Shown: positions 22,627 through 30,449 of the stretch, one piece after another | How the letters are laid out: every line of letters begins with the position of its first letter | How positions within the stretch are numbered: the stretch's first letter is position 1 | DNA from: an uncultured Clostridia bacterium | GTDB taxonomy: Bacteria; Bacillota; Clostridia; Christensenellales; Aristaeellaceae | DNA length: 46,649 nucleotides | NCBI GenBank assembly: GCA_937934775.1 | Contig: CALGYL010000233.1 | Location: forward strand, 1 to 46,649 | Direction of reading: 5' to 3' | Position numbers and translations under genes: made by a program | The notes under the pieces: model-generated | Told to the model about the DNA's origin: nothing | What the model saw: only the letters and a program-made list of their open reading frames with translations | The model's database searches: none

Positions 22627-23625
22627 ATGATCCGTTTTGAAGGGTACGAGCGCCGCATCGGCAAGCTCCAGCCGGTTCTTGAAAAGTATGGCTTCCAGGA
22701 CTTCGAAGCTGTCCGCGATTTCACCCTGTCCAAGGGCATCGACGTGGACAAAATCGTCCGTTCCATCCAGACGATCGCGTTTGAAAACGCGGTGTGGGCC
22801 TACACCCTGGGCACAGCCATCGCGCTGAAGAAGGGCTGCAAGGGTGCCGCCGAGGCCGCCGAAGCCATCGGCGAGGGCCTGCAGGCTTTCTGCATCCCCG
22901 GTTCCGTCGCCGATCAGCGCCAGGTGGGTCTTGGCCACGGCAACCTGGCCGCGATGCTTCTGCGCGAGAACACCAAGTGCTTCTGCTTCCTGGCTGGCCA
23001 TGAATCCTTCGCCGCAGCGGAAGGCGCCATCGGCATCGCCCGAACCGCCAACAAGGTTCGCAAGGAGCCCCTGCGCGTCATCCTGAACGGTCTGGGCAAG
23101 GACGCCGCCATGATCATCAGCCGTATCAACGGCTTCACCTATGTGAAGACCCAGTACGACTACTATACCGGCGAGCTGAAGATCGAAAAGGAAAAGGCGT
23201 ACTCCACCGGCGACAAGGCGAAGGTTCGCTGCTACGGCGCGGACGACGTTCGTGAGGGCGTCGCCATCATGCACTTCGAGAACGTGGACGTTTCCATTAC
23301 CGGCAACTCCACCAACCCCACCCGCTTTCAGCACCCGGTCGCGGGCACCTACAAGAAAGAGTGCATCGAGAAGGGCAAGAAGTACTTCTCCGTGGCCTCC
23401 GGCGGCGGCACGGGCCGCACGCTGCATCCGGACAACATGGCTGCCGGCCCCGCCTCCTACGGCATGACCGACACCATGGGCCGCATGCACTCCGACGCCC
23501 AGTTCGCAGGTTCCTCTTCCGTGCCTGCGCACGTAGAAATGATGGGCCTGATCGGCATGGGCAATAACCCCATGGTCGGCGCGACCGTCGCGGTTGCGGT
23601 CGCCATCGAGGAGTGCTATAAGTAA
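22627..23625 (+). CDS. GGGtGRT family protein (PF14057-type), function unknown
   Basis: A 332-residue soluble protein carrying the name-giving motif in VASGGGTGRTLHPDNMA. Other conserved-looking stretches are VGLGHGNLAAMLL, FCFLAGHESFAAAEGAIGIA, VRCYGADDVREGV and NSTNPTRFQHPVAGTYKKEC. No membrane segment or signal. The many Gly/His/Cys positions and constant pairing with a NifU-like scaffold suggest a metal- or cluster-dependent role, but no activity has been assigned that I know of. The ATG at 22627 follows AGAGAGGTG; a GTG three codons earlier overlaps that site. Codon bias is extreme, like its partner. Confidence 0.85.
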   Translation: MIRFEGYERRIGKLQPVLEKYGFQDFEAVRDFTLSKGIDVDKIVRSIQTIAFENAVWAYTLGTAIALKKGCKGAAEAAEAIGEGLQAFCIPGSVADQRQVGLGHGNLAAMLLRENTKCFCFLAGHESFAAAEGAIGIARTANKVRKEPLRVILNGLGKDAAMIISRINGFTYVKTQYDYYTGELKIEKEKAYSTGDKAKVRCYGADDVREGVAIMHFENVDVSITGNSTNPTRFQHPVAGTYKKECIEKGKKYFSVASGGGTGRTLHPDNMAAGPASYGMTDTMGRMHSDAQFAGSSSVPAHVEMMGLIGMGNNPMVGATVAVAVAIEECYK

Positions 23626-23640
23626 ATTCATCGCGAAAAG

Positions 23641-23671
23641 GAAGGGCTGCCCGTGCGGCGGCCCTTCTTTT
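23641..23671 (+). terminator. Terminator of the GGGtGRT operon
   Basis: GAAGGGC-TGCC-CGTGC-GGCG-GCCCTTC followed by TTTT, 15 bases after the stop. Confidence 0.85.
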
Positions 23672-23694
23672 GGCGCTTTTTGCGCAAATTTCGC

Positions 23695-23723
23695 TGGAAA
23701 TCGGCACAGGCTTATGGTATGAT
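23695..23723 (+). promoter_or_regulatory. Promoter of the peptidase gene
   Basis: TGGAAA (23695-23700), 17-bp spacer, TATGAT (23718-23723), with TGG just before the -10 as an extended element. Confidence 0.6.
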
Positions 23724-23805
23724 ATAAAGAGTGGAAAGATGCGCAATGTCGGCGCTGGGCTTTCATGCCCTTGAACAACCGGGAATGGTAGAAGGGGCGT
23801 TTGAC

Positions 23806-24861
23806 TTGAACCGTACGCAGAAACTGATCGACGCCATGGCGAATCAGGGCTTGGAGGCCGCGTGGATCCTCTCCCCGGAAAACTTCCGGTATTTGACGGG
23901 CTTCGCGGGGGAAGGCTCCTTGTTTGTGGCGAAGGACGGGCCGGTCATCCTGACGGATTTCCGGTATATTGAGCAGGCGGCGCGGGAGTCGCCGGGCATT
24001 CCCGTCGTCCGCACCAGCGGGGATCTCAAAGTCGAGGACGCGCTGAAGGCGCTCATCGGGGAGCGATTATTAAAGACCGTCGCCATTGAGCGGAATCTGG
24101 TCACGCTGGATCAGTTTGACAAGCTGCCAAAGGGCGTGGACTATCCGGCGCTTTCCAGCCTTCCGGAGAAGATGCGCAGGGTCAAGGACGAAACGGAACT
24201 TACAGCGATTCGCAAGGCTTCAAAGATCGCCTGTCAGGCATTTGAAGAGATGCTTGGGGTCATCAGAGCCGGGATGACCGAAAAGGAAATCGTCATCGAG
24301 CTGAACAACCACATGCTGCGTCTGGGCAGCGATAAGGAAGCTTTCTCCACCATTGCCTGCGCGGGCGTCAACGGCTCGCTGCCGCACGCGGTGCCGTCTG
24401 AGCACGTACTTGAAAACGGAGAACTCTTGACGATGGATTTCGGCGCGCAGGTGGACGGCTACAAGACCGATATGACCCGCACCGTGGCCATCGGCAAGGT
24501 TTCGGAAGAATTGCAAAAGGTGTACGAAGCGGTTCTGACCGCGCAGCGGATGGCGCTTGACGCCATTCACGCGGGGGCGTCGTGCCGCGAGGTGGACAAA
24601 ACCGCCCGGGACTATCTGGACGCGCGCTATCCAGGCGCGTTCGGGCATGGGCTGGGCCACTCGGTGGGCCTGTTCATCCACGAGCAGCCGCAGTTCAGTA
24701 CGCGGTCGGAAGACGCGCTGGAAGCGGGCAACGTGATGACGGTGGAGCCGGGTGTGTACCTGCCGGGCGTGGGCGGCTGCCGTATTGAGGACAGCGTGAT
24801 CATCACGCGGGATGGCTATGAGAACCTGATCACCGCTCCAAAGCATTTGATCGTTCTATAA
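23806..24861 (+). CDS. Xaa-Pro aminopeptidase family peptidase (M24)
   Basis: Cytoplasmic dinuclear metallopeptidase releasing N-terminal residues ahead of proline. About 351 residues: creatinase-like N-terminal domain (ILSPENFRYLTGFAGEG) and the pita-bread domain with metal ligands Asp in MDFGAQVDGYKTDMTRT (two Asp), His in FGHGLGHSVGLFIHE, Glu in TVEPGVYLPG and Glu in RIEDSVIIT. I prefer the TTG at 23806 because AAGGGG lies 8 bases upstream and relatives start at this point; an in-frame ATG at 23746 would add 20 unrelated residues without a good ribosome site. It precedes efp, as in many Firmicutes. Confidence 0.9.
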   Translation: MNRTQKLIDAMANQGLEAAWILSPENFRYLTGFAGEGSLFVAKDGPVILTDFRYIEQAARESPGIPVVRTSGDLKVEDALKALIGERLLKTVAIERNLVTLDQFDKLPKGVDYPALSSLPEKMRRVKDETELTAIRKASKIACQAFEEMLGVIRAGMTEKEIVIELNNHMLRLGSDKEAFSTIACAGVNGSLPHAVPSEHVLENGELLTMDFGAQVDGYKTDMTRTVAIGKVSEELQKVYEAVLTAQRMALDAIHAGASCREVDKTARDYLDARYPGAFGHGLGHSVGLFIHEQPQFSTRSEDALEAGNVMTVEPGVYLPGVGGCRIEDSVIITRDGYENLITAPKHLIVL

Positions 24862-24889
24862 TTTTCGTTCTAACTTAAGGAGGAGTATC

Positions 24890-25447
24890 ATGATTACGGC
24901 TGGCGATTTCAAGAAGGGCCTCACGGTGGAGTTTGACAACGGTGTATGGATTATCGTCGATTTTCAGCACGTCAAACCCGGCAAGGGCGCGGCGTTTGTA
25001 CGCACGAGGATTAAAAACATCATGACCGGCTCCGTGCTGGAGCGCACCTTTAACCCCACCGACAAGATGCCCAAGGCGATCATCGAAACCAAGGAGATGC
25101 AGTATCTCTACGGCGACGGCGACCTATACTACTTCATGGATACCGAGACCTTTGAGCAGATCGGCCTGACTCATGAGCAGGTGGAGGACGCGATCCCGTT
25201 CGTCAAGGAAGAGACCAAGGTCACCGTGCGCTTCTTCAAGGGCGCGGCGTTCTCGGTTGCCGCACCCAACTTCGTCGAGCTCAAGGTCACCGAGACCGAG
25301 CCTGGCTTCCGCGGTGATACGGCCACCGGTACTTATAAAGCCGCGACCGTCGAAACCGGCTACACGCTGCAGGTGCCGCTGTTTATTGAAATTGGCGACG
25401 TGCTGCGCATTGATACCCGCAACGGCGAATACATGGAGCGCGCATAA
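24890..25447 (+). CDS. efp: Translation elongation factor P
   Basis: Relieves ribosome stalling at polyproline stretches. 185 residues with the KOW-like domain and two OB domains. The modification-loop lysine is Lys32 in HVKPGKGAAFVRTR, the same place as the Lys modified in Bacillus. The C-terminal signature VPLFIEIGDVLRIDTRNGEYMERA is conserved. Strong ribosome site AAGGAGGAG. No modification enzyme (EpmA/B, YmfI) is adjacent. Polyproline clients are plausible within this window; the small Pro/Ala lipoprotein near 44.5 kb is not polyproline. Confidence 0.97.
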   Translation: MITAGDFKKGLTVEFDNGVWIIVDFQHVKPGKGAAFVRTRIKNIMTGSVLERTFNPTDKMPKAIIETKEMQYLYGDGDLYYFMDTETFEQIGLTHEQVEDAIPFVKEETKVTVRFFKGAAFSVAAPNFVELKVTETEPGFRGDTATGTYKAATVETGYTLQVPLFIEIGDVLRIDTRNGEYMERA

Positions 25448-25493
25448 TTCTGAAAAGGGTCTTGCGGTGCAAGAGCATCAAGGGGGCGAAAGC

Positions 25494-26054
25494 ATGAGCA
25501 GTTTGGGTGAGAAGGTTTCCTACCTGAAGGGATTGGCTGAGGGCATGAAGATCGACGCTTCTTCAGGAGAGGGGAAGCTGATCGTGCAGATGATCGATGT
25601 GCTGAGCGAGGCCGCCAGTCAGTTGGAAGAGCTTCAGGAAGCATATCAGGAGCTCAACGACTACGTGGAATGCATTGACGACGATCTGGAAGAGCTGGAA
25701 CTCCAGTACGAAGGCGAAGAGGGCGAGGACGAGGACGGCTTCGAATTCGACGAGGACGAGCCGGATGTCGGCGGCGAGGATGAGGACGAAGAAGGCGATT
25801 TCACCTTCGTCGGCGATCAGGGGGATGAGGACGAAGAAGGCGATGGCGACGATTCCGACGAATCGGACGACTGCGCCATGTACGTCGGCTGTCTCTGCCC
25901 GGAATGCGGTGGAATGTTCTGCATTGACGCTGGCAACGAAGGCGAACATTTGCTGATCTGCCCCCACTGCGGCGCCAAGGTGACCGGCGTGCCGATGGAC
26001 TTCGAAAACGTCCCGATGGCCAAGCCCGCGCCTGAGGAACCGGAAAAAACCTAA
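25494..26054 (+). CDS. CD1247-family protein with acidic linker and zinc ribbon
   Basis: 186 residues in three parts: an N-terminal conserved helical domain (about 1-60, GEKVSYLKGLAEGMKID then a heptad-rich coiled coil), a long Asp/Glu-rich low-complexity linker (about 65-120), and a C-terminal zinc ribbon with CPEC and CPHC plus a further CLC just before. The N-terminus is the domain named after Clostridioides difficile CD1247. Function is unknown; a nucleic-acid or protein-binding adaptor is possible. AGGGGG precedes the ATG. Position just after efp with a 46-bp gap suggests co-transcription. Confidence 0.82.
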   Translation: MSSLGEKVSYLKGLAEGMKIDASSGEGKLIVQMIDVLSEAASQLEELQEAYQELNDYVECIDDDLEELELQYEGEEGEDEDGFEFDEDEPDVGGEDEDEEGDFTFVGDQGDEDEEGDGDDSDESDDCAMYVGCLCPECGGMFCIDAGNEGEHLLICPHCGAKVTGVPMDFENVPMAKPAPEEPEKT

Positions 26055-26072
26055 AACCAATGGTATGCGTAT

Positions 26073-26097
26073 GCCCCGGCGACAAGCCGGGGCTTTT
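26073..26097 (+). terminator. Terminator after the CD1247-family gene
   Basis: GCCCCGGC-GACAA-GCCGGGGC followed by TTTT, 19 bases after the stop. Confidence 0.9.
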
Positions 26098-26121
26098 CAA
26101 AAACCGGAGGGGGGGACCGGC

Positions 26122-27123
26122 ATGCGATCGGTCTATCGAGCAATCATGGAGCGGCTGAAGGCCGGAGAGCCTGTCTCGCTGGTTACGGTGGTAGAATCGA
26201 AGGGTTCCGCTCCGAGGCATGCGGGGGCCGTTATGGCGGTCTTTGAGGGCGGTACCACCGTGGGCACCATCGGCGGCGGCGCGGTGGAGAACGCGGCGAT
26301 CCTGCGGGGACAGGAGCTTCTGGGCTGCGCGGGCGAGATCAAGCGATACAGCCTGACGCGGGAGGACGCGGCAGGTTTGGGCATGATCTGCGGCGGCGAC
26401 GTAACGCTGCTCTTTCATCCGATCTCAAAAGGCTGCGCCATGGCGGTTTCCATCTTTGAGGACATCCTGCTGGCGCTCGACGAGCGTTCGCCCCGATGGC
26501 TGGTACAGGAACTGCGCGAGGATGGGATGATCCGGCTGGCACTGTATGGTAAAACTGGTTTGGAACTGGGGGACGCGCTGGAACCGGAACCGTCCAGGGG
26601 CGTAATGCCGGTCTTTACGGATGGCGGCCGGCCTCGCTTTGTCGATCCCGTGGTCAAAGCGGGCCGCGCGCTGGTCTTTGGCGGCGGGCATGTGTCCCAG
26701 GCGCTGGTTCCGATCCTCACCAGTATCGGATTCCCAGTCTATGTCTTTGAAGACCGGGAGGAGTTCGCGGACAAGGAGCGATTCCCGGCCGCTTCCGGCG
26801 TTACACTGTGCCGTCTGGACGATTTCCTGACCGAGGCGCAGATCATTCCGGAGGATTACGTGGTCATTCTGACCCGCGGCCATCAGAAGGATTACGAGGT
26901 GCTCAAGCAGGTTCTGTGTACGCAGGCCACCTACATCGGTATGATCGGCAGCCGTGCCAAGGTCGCCAAGACCAAGGATCGGCTGATGGAGGACGGCTTT
27001 GCCTGGGATGACGTGGCGCGTGTGTACGCGCCTATCGGCCTTGCTATCGGCGCGGAGACGCCGGAGGAAATCGCCGTCAGCATCGCGGCGGAGATGATCA
27101 AGCGGCGCGCCCAGCTGCGCTGA
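26122..27123 (+). CDS. XdhC/CoxI family molybdenum hydroxylase accessory protein
   Basis: XdhC-type proteins bind molybdenum cofactor and help its sulfuration before insertion into xanthine-dehydrogenase-like enzymes. 333 residues from ATG 26122, which follows GGAGGGGGG: N-terminal XdhC_CoxI domain (LVTVVESKGSAPRHAGAVM, GTIGGGAVE, LGMICGGDVTLLF) and C-terminal Rossmann domain with GGGHVSQAL, VILTRGHQKDYEVL and YIGMIGSRAK. Cys in GMICGGD is the conserved family Cys. It points toward the selenium cluster that begins 360 bp downstream on the other strand, consistent with a role in selenium-dependent molybdenum hydroxylases. Confidence 0.9.
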   Translation: MRSVYRAIMERLKAGEPVSLVTVVESKGSAPRHAGAVMAVFEGGTTVGTIGGGAVENAAILRGQELLGCAGEIKRYSLTREDAAGLGMICGGDVTLLFHPISKGCAMAVSIFEDILLALDERSPRWLVQELREDGMIRLALYGKTGLELGDALEPEPSRGVMPVFTDGGRPRFVDPVVKAGRALVFGGGHVSQALVPILTSIGFPVYVFEDREEFADKERFPAASGVTLCRLDDFLTEAQIIPEDYVVILTRGHQKDYEVLKQVLCTQATYIGMIGSRAKVAKTKDRLMEDGFAWDDVARVYAPIGLAIGAETPEEIAVSIAAEMIKRRAQLR

Positions 27124-27150
27124 ACGTGCGGTGCAGCGGTATGGTATTGT

Positions 27151-27272
27151 TTTGCGCTGCTTCCGGGAGAAACACGCTTCCGGCGTCCTGTGCGCCGGAA
27201 GTGAACGAAGTGGAACGAGCGTTTGTTGATGATCTGACCGGCGGTGCCAAGCGGCCCCGCCGGTTCGTTTAT
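27151..27272 (+). repeat. REP-like double-hairpin element, copy B
   Basis: Same element as 11009-11115 in the opposite orientation: GCTTCCGG-AG-AACACG, REP-like stem CTTCCGGCG-TCCTGTG-CGCCGGAAG (27176-27200), GAACGAAG, TTTGTTGATGATCTGA (27221-27237), then a GC hairpin ACCGGCGG / CCGCCGGT and CGTTTAT. It lies just after the xdhC stop. Confidence 0.7.
27237..27270 (+). terminator. Terminator-like hairpin after xdhC
   Basis: ACCGGCGG (27237-27244) pairs with CCGCCGGT (27257-27264), followed by TCGTTT. It is also the variable hairpin of repeat copy B. Confidence 0.6.
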
Positions 27273-27297
27273 CCGGTTTGAATCTGCCGGTGGTTTA

Positions 27298-27483
27298 TAC
27301 CAAGTAGAATAGTAATTACTCCAAAGGACTGAAAGATTTTTAATGCAGAACAAGGAACTGGAACGAGGCGACCCTTCGGGATACGCCTTTGGCGTGAAAT
27401 GCAGCGCTACGCCAAAGTGGAGAGCGACAAAGTTCTGCGCGAAAAGATTCAGGCCAACGAGGAATTCATATTTTGGATTGGTA
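27298..27483. mobile_element. MITE copy 2 (186 bp, TTA target duplication at the selD stop)
   Basis: TACCAA at the left end and TTGGTA at the right, with imperfect inverted arms and the 49-bp core shared with copy 1 (one mismatch, 27364-27412). The direct repeat TTA occurs at 27295-27297 and 27484-27486. The right-hand TTA is, on the minus strand, the TAA stop codon of selD, so the element inserted precisely at the end of that gene and the duplication preserved the stop. No coding capacity. Confidence 0.87.
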
Positions 27484-28521
27484 TTATACGGTTACCTCAA
27501 TCCAGGCCTCCCGCTTGTCCGTCGCCCGACCGATTCGTTGCGCGGAGGGGACGTTTCCGGTCAGCGCATGCATCAGCCCTTCCGCGTCGGCCGGATCAAC
27601 CGCAATCAGAAGGCCGCCGGAGGTCTGCGGGTCGAACAAAATGTCCATCACTTCCAGCGGAACGCCGGGGCAGGATATGTGGGGCTCGGCAAAGCTGCGG
27701 TTCCGGTACATTCCTTCGGGCAGCACGCCCATGCGGGCGAGCGACAGCGCCTCGGGAAGCAGATCGACCGCGCCGGCGTCAATCAAGAGCGTCACGCCGG
27801 AGCCCTGCGCCATCTCCAGCGCGTGTCCCATCAGCGAAAAGCCGGTCACGTCGGTGCAGGCATGCACTTGGAATTCGACCATCGCGTCGCGCGCGGCGCG
27901 GTTGAGCGTGGTCATCAGGTCAATTGCCCTTTGGACAGCATGCATGGAGGCGAGGCCCGCCTTCTGCCCGGTCATCACGGTGCCGACGCCCAGCGGTTTT
28001 GTCAGGATGAGCACATCGCCCGGGCGCGCGCCGCTGTTGGCCAGCATTTTCTCCGGCCGCACGAATCCTGTCACCGCAAGACCATAAATCGGCTCAGTCA
28101 GCAGTATGCTGTGGCCGCCGGTGATGATTGCGCCCGCCTCGTAGGCTGCGTCGTAGCCGCCGCGAAGGATCTCTTTTACCGCGTCGCCCTGCATCTCCTG
28201 CGGAATGCCCAGAATATTCTGGGCAAGCTTCGGCTCACCGCCCATGGCATAGACGTCGGACAGCGCGTTGGTGGCCGCGATTCGGCCGAAGGTGTAGGGA
28301 TCGTCCACGATGGGCGGAAAGAAATCCACCGTATTGACCAGCGCCAGTTCGTCTGACACGCGGTAGACGGACGCATCGTCGCTCTTGTCGTAGCCGACCA
28401 GAAGATTTTCATCCCGCACGGTTTTCAGTCCGCCCAGGAGCTTCGCGAGCACACCCGCGCCAACCTTGGCGCCGCACCCGGCGCATTTGGCCAGCTTTGT
28501 CAGCTTCACATCAGTTTCCAT
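27484..28521 (-). CDS. selD: Selenide, water dikinase (selenophosphate synthase)
   Basis: Makes selenophosphate from selenide and ATP. 345 residues with Cys13, Cys16 and Lys19 in KCAGCGAK; Cys16 and Lys19 correspond to the essential Cys17 and Lys20 of E. coli SelD. Cys16 is TGC, not a selenocysteine TGA. Other family segments: NTVDFFPPIVDDPYTFGRIAA, ALSDVYAMGG, GGHSI and CTDVTGFSLMGH. No selA, selB or tRNA-Sec gene is visible, fitting an orphan SelD used for selenium-dependent molybdenum hydroxylases. The ATG lies inside the end of yqeB (11-bp overlap) after GGGAGGG. The stop codon coincides with a MITE target duplication. Confidence 0.96.
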   Translation of the reverse strand: METDVKLTKLAKCAGCGAKVGAGVLAKLLGGLKTVRDENLLVGYDKSDDASVYRVSDELALVNTVDFFPPIVDDPYTFGRIAATNALSDVYAMGGEPKLAQNILGIPQEMQGDAVKEILRGGYDAAYEAGAIITGGHSILLTEPIYGLAVTGFVRPEKMLANSGARPGDVLILTKPLGVGTVMTGQKAGLASMHAVQRAIDLMTTLNRAARDAMVEFQVHACTDVTGFSLMGHALEMAQGSGVTLLIDAGAVDLLPEALSLARMGVLPEGMYRNRSFAEPHISCPGVPLEVMDILFDPQTSGGLLIAVDPADAEGLMHALTGNVPSAQRIGRATDKREAWIEVTV

Positions 28522-29308
28522 GGATGATCCCTCCCAGCATCAATACAGCCTCCAGAACGCCGCCGCCGATGGCGCGAGCCTTGTCGGAGACGGAGAAGCA
28601 GTGTTCAATTTTGCAGCGCGGGTCAATATCGCCGCTCTTCATGCCGGATTGTACCGGCGTCCCCACCCGGAGAAGCCCGCGCAGGACGCCCGCGATCTCC
28701 GCCTTCATCGGGAGGCCCGAAACCTCTGCCACCACATCGCCCGCATTCACCGTATCCCCGATGGCGGCCAGCGGCTGGAACAGTCCGTCGGCGGGGGCGC
28801 GCAGCAGCCGCTCCACCGTATAGCCGCCAATCTCGCCCGGGACGCCGGTATTGGGGCGGGCGGAACCGGAGCATAGCACGCGGCCCAGATCGTGCCCGCG
28901 CATGGTCTCCACCACTGCGTGGCAGTCTTCGCCCGCCGTGAAGCCTGGCCCCAGTGCCACCACTACCGGCGCGTCCGCAATGGATGTGCCGGTGTTTCGC
29001 TTGGCCAGGATCGCGTCCACCACGGCAAATGGCTTCATGGATTCGCGGCAGCGCGCCTCGGGATCCGCCAAAACCGGGATGACGCCCTCCGCGAGGATGG
29101 AAAGCGTCTCCGCGCAGCCTTCCGCGCGCCGCGCGCGAATACCCTCCACCACGGCTTCGCCATCCGGAATGGCTTCGCAGAAACTGACCGTGCGCCGGAC
29201 GGCGGTGGGGTGGAGAAGGTCGGTCATCACGACGTCAAAGCCCGCCCGGTATAGCCTGACCGCGACGCCCGTGGCCAGATCACCCGCGCCCTTGATCAGG
29301 ATGCGCAT
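28511..29308 (-). CDS. yqeB: Selenium-dependent molybdenum hydroxylase system protein YqeB (EF2563 family)
   Basis: 265 residues from ATG 29308, which follows GGAGGG and starts inside the end of yqeC. It opens with a Rossmann-like RILIKGAGDLATGVAVRLYRAGFDVV, then VVALGPGFTAGEDCHAVVETMRGHDLGRV and a C-terminal part with GDTVNAGDVVAEV (biotinyl-lipoyl-like turn) and IDPRCKIEHCFSVSDKARAIGGG. This is the TIGR03309-type family, which co-occurs with orphan selD and molybdenum hydroxylases; its biochemical step is not established. Translationally coupled on both sides. Confidence 0.92.
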   Translation of the reverse strand: MRILIKGAGDLATGVAVRLYRAGFDVVMTDLLHPTAVRRTVSFCEAIPDGEAVVEGIRARRAEGCAETLSILAEGVIPVLADPEARCRESMKPFAVVDAILAKRNTGTSIADAPVVVALGPGFTAGEDCHAVVETMRGHDLGRVLCSGSARPNTGVPGEIGGYTVERLLRAPADGLFQPLAAIGDTVNAGDVVAEVSGLPMKAEIAGVLRGLLRVGTPVQSGMKSGDIDPRCKIEHCFSVSDKARAIGGGVLEAVLMLGGIIHGN

Positions 29309-30000
29309 TCGCCATCCCTCCAGCACTCAATAAAAATGGGATCCGAGAGAAGCGAAGCGATGACCGCGCCGCCTGGGATTTCCTTCGCACAGGCCCGCGC
29401 CAACACGCGCTGTTCCGCGCTGTCCGCCTTGTTGATCAGCGCCTGCCAAGGGGAATGAACCCCCTTTTTCTGTCCTTCAGAATGGCATAAAACACGCGCA
29501 GCGTCCTTGGGCGTTATCAGCGCGTCCATCGGCTTTCCGATCAGCGCCGCATACAGTTCCGGCCGGTGAACCGAGGATACTGGCCGCCCAATGCCGTCGA
29601 CGCCCGCCACCGCCACCACCAATCGGGTTCCCTCCGGGATCACCGGTTCGTGCGCGGCGGGCGCCTTCAGCGGGAGTCTCCGCGCGCCGTCGGTTTCGAT
29701 CAGCGCATAATCGCTCAAGGCATATAAAGAGGACAGGTTCTCCGGCGGACCCAGCTTGGGGCCTTGAAGACTTCCGACCGCGACGATCGGATGGCATAGA
29801 AACGCAGCGCGCAGCGCGTCCGGATCCGGATCGATCAAAGTCGGAAGATCCGGCGGGTAGATGCGCGTAGTGGTCGCAACCAGCACGCGGCAGGATTCGG
29901 ACAATTCCATCGCGAGTCGCTCGATGGCCGTCGTCTTGCCGCCGCCGCCCACAAAGGCGGTGATACCCCGGGGAATACACAGTGCCTCTGAGAGCCTCAC
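29296..30000 (-). CDS. yqeC: Putative selenium-dependent hydroxylase accessory protein YqeC
   Basis: 234-residue P-loop protein (TIGR03172-type). Walker A FVGGGGKTTAIERLA lies near residue 17, followed by VATTTRIYPP, LIETDGARRLPLKAPAAHEPVIP and VAVAGVDGIGRPV, the last with a possible Walker B Asp. It resembles NTP-dependent cofactor-handling enzymes such as the MobA/MocA-associated proteins, but its role in selenium or molybdenum insertion is unproven. The ATG overlaps the DUF3343 stop by ATGA. Confidence 0.92.
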   Translation of the reverse strand: MRLSEALCIPRGITAFVGGGGKTTAIERLAMELSESCRVLVATTTRIYPPDLPTLIDPDPDALRAAFLCHPIVAVGSLQGPKLGPPENLSSLYALSDYALIETDGARRLPLKAPAAHEPVIPEGTRLVVAVAGVDGIGRPVSSVHRPELYAALIGKPMDALITPKDAARVLCHSEGQKKGVHSPWQALINKADSAEQRVLARACAKEIPGGAVIASLLSDPIFIECWRDGECAS

Positions 30001-30236
30001 AGCAAAGCCACCTTCTGGTAGACGCCGTCCGCGCGTTCGATAGCCACCTGCTCGCAGTCCTGATGCATCAGGGCAAGGCGCGGGTCATCCGCCGCGTACA
30101 TCACGCAGGTGCCACAGCTGGACGAGAGCGCGCGAGGAACCGGCGCGAGCGTCGCCGAAACGCCCGCGCCGGTCAGCGCGCGGTGGGTGCACAGCGCGGC
30201 AAAATGTGTGTGAAACGTGGCGACGTACTGGGTCAC
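29997..30236 (-). CDS. DUF3343 domain protein, putative Se/S carrier
   Basis: A 79-residue single-domain protein: THFAALCTHRALTGAGVSATLAPVPRALSSSCGTCV. The Cys pair in SSCGTC is the likely chalcogen-handling site; this family is associated with selenium gene clusters and sometimes annotated as a Se/S carrier-like protein. It overlaps both neighbours by ATGA, so its amount is tied to the TusA-like protein upstream and YqeC downstream. Confidence 0.88.
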   Translation of the reverse strand: MTQYVATFHTHFAALCTHRALTGAGVSATLAPVPRALSSSCGTCVMYAADDPRLALMHQDCEQVAIERADGVYQKVALL

Positions 30237-30448
30237 TGCCTGAAAAGGTCCAGCCGGTAGTCCGGCCCGTCCTGTGATTTTTGGACGGTAAAACCTGCAT
30301 TTTTCGCGAAGCGGGACACGTTCTCCACGGCGCAGATGTTGTCCACCAGCACGCTGACGCCGTCTGGGTTCTGCTCCACCGCGTTCTTGGTCATGACCAC
30401 CGGCTCGGGACAGGCGCGTCCGCGGGCGTCGACTTCTTTGAGATCCAT
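30233..30448 (-). CDS. TusA/YedF-like sulfur/selenium carrier (single domain)
   Basis: A 71-residue SirA/TusA-fold protein with the hallmark CPEP motif in DARGRACPEPVVMTKNAV, the Cys being the persulfide/perselenide site. Selenium-cluster YedF proteins normally join this domain to a C-terminal DsrE-like domain (about 190-200 residues in all); here only the TusA part is present and a separate DUF3343 gene follows. ATG 30448 follows AAAGGAGG and lies one base after the yedE stop; an in-frame start 60 bases earlier would lie inside yedE. Confidence 0.9.
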   Translation of the reverse strand: MDLKEVDARGRACPEPVVMTKNAVEQNPDGVSVLVDNICAVENVSRFAKNAGFTVQKSQDGPDYRLDLFRQ

Positions 30449-30449
30449 T

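Noticed and set aside
21901..23778. A 625-codon open frame on the minus strand opposite the NifU-like/GGGtGRT genes
   Set aside because: It is a mirror of C-ending codons in two well-supported genes; the translation is His/Val/Ala-rich without recognisable domains or a ribosome site.
28470..28480. Possible selenocysteine in SelD
   Set aside because: The active-site codon is TGC (Cys16), and no in-frame TGA or SECIS-like hairpin is present.
26122..28521. xdhC as a member of the selD operon
   Set aside because: It lies on the opposite strand and converges with selD, separated by a terminator-like hairpin and a MITE; the link is by neighbourhood only.
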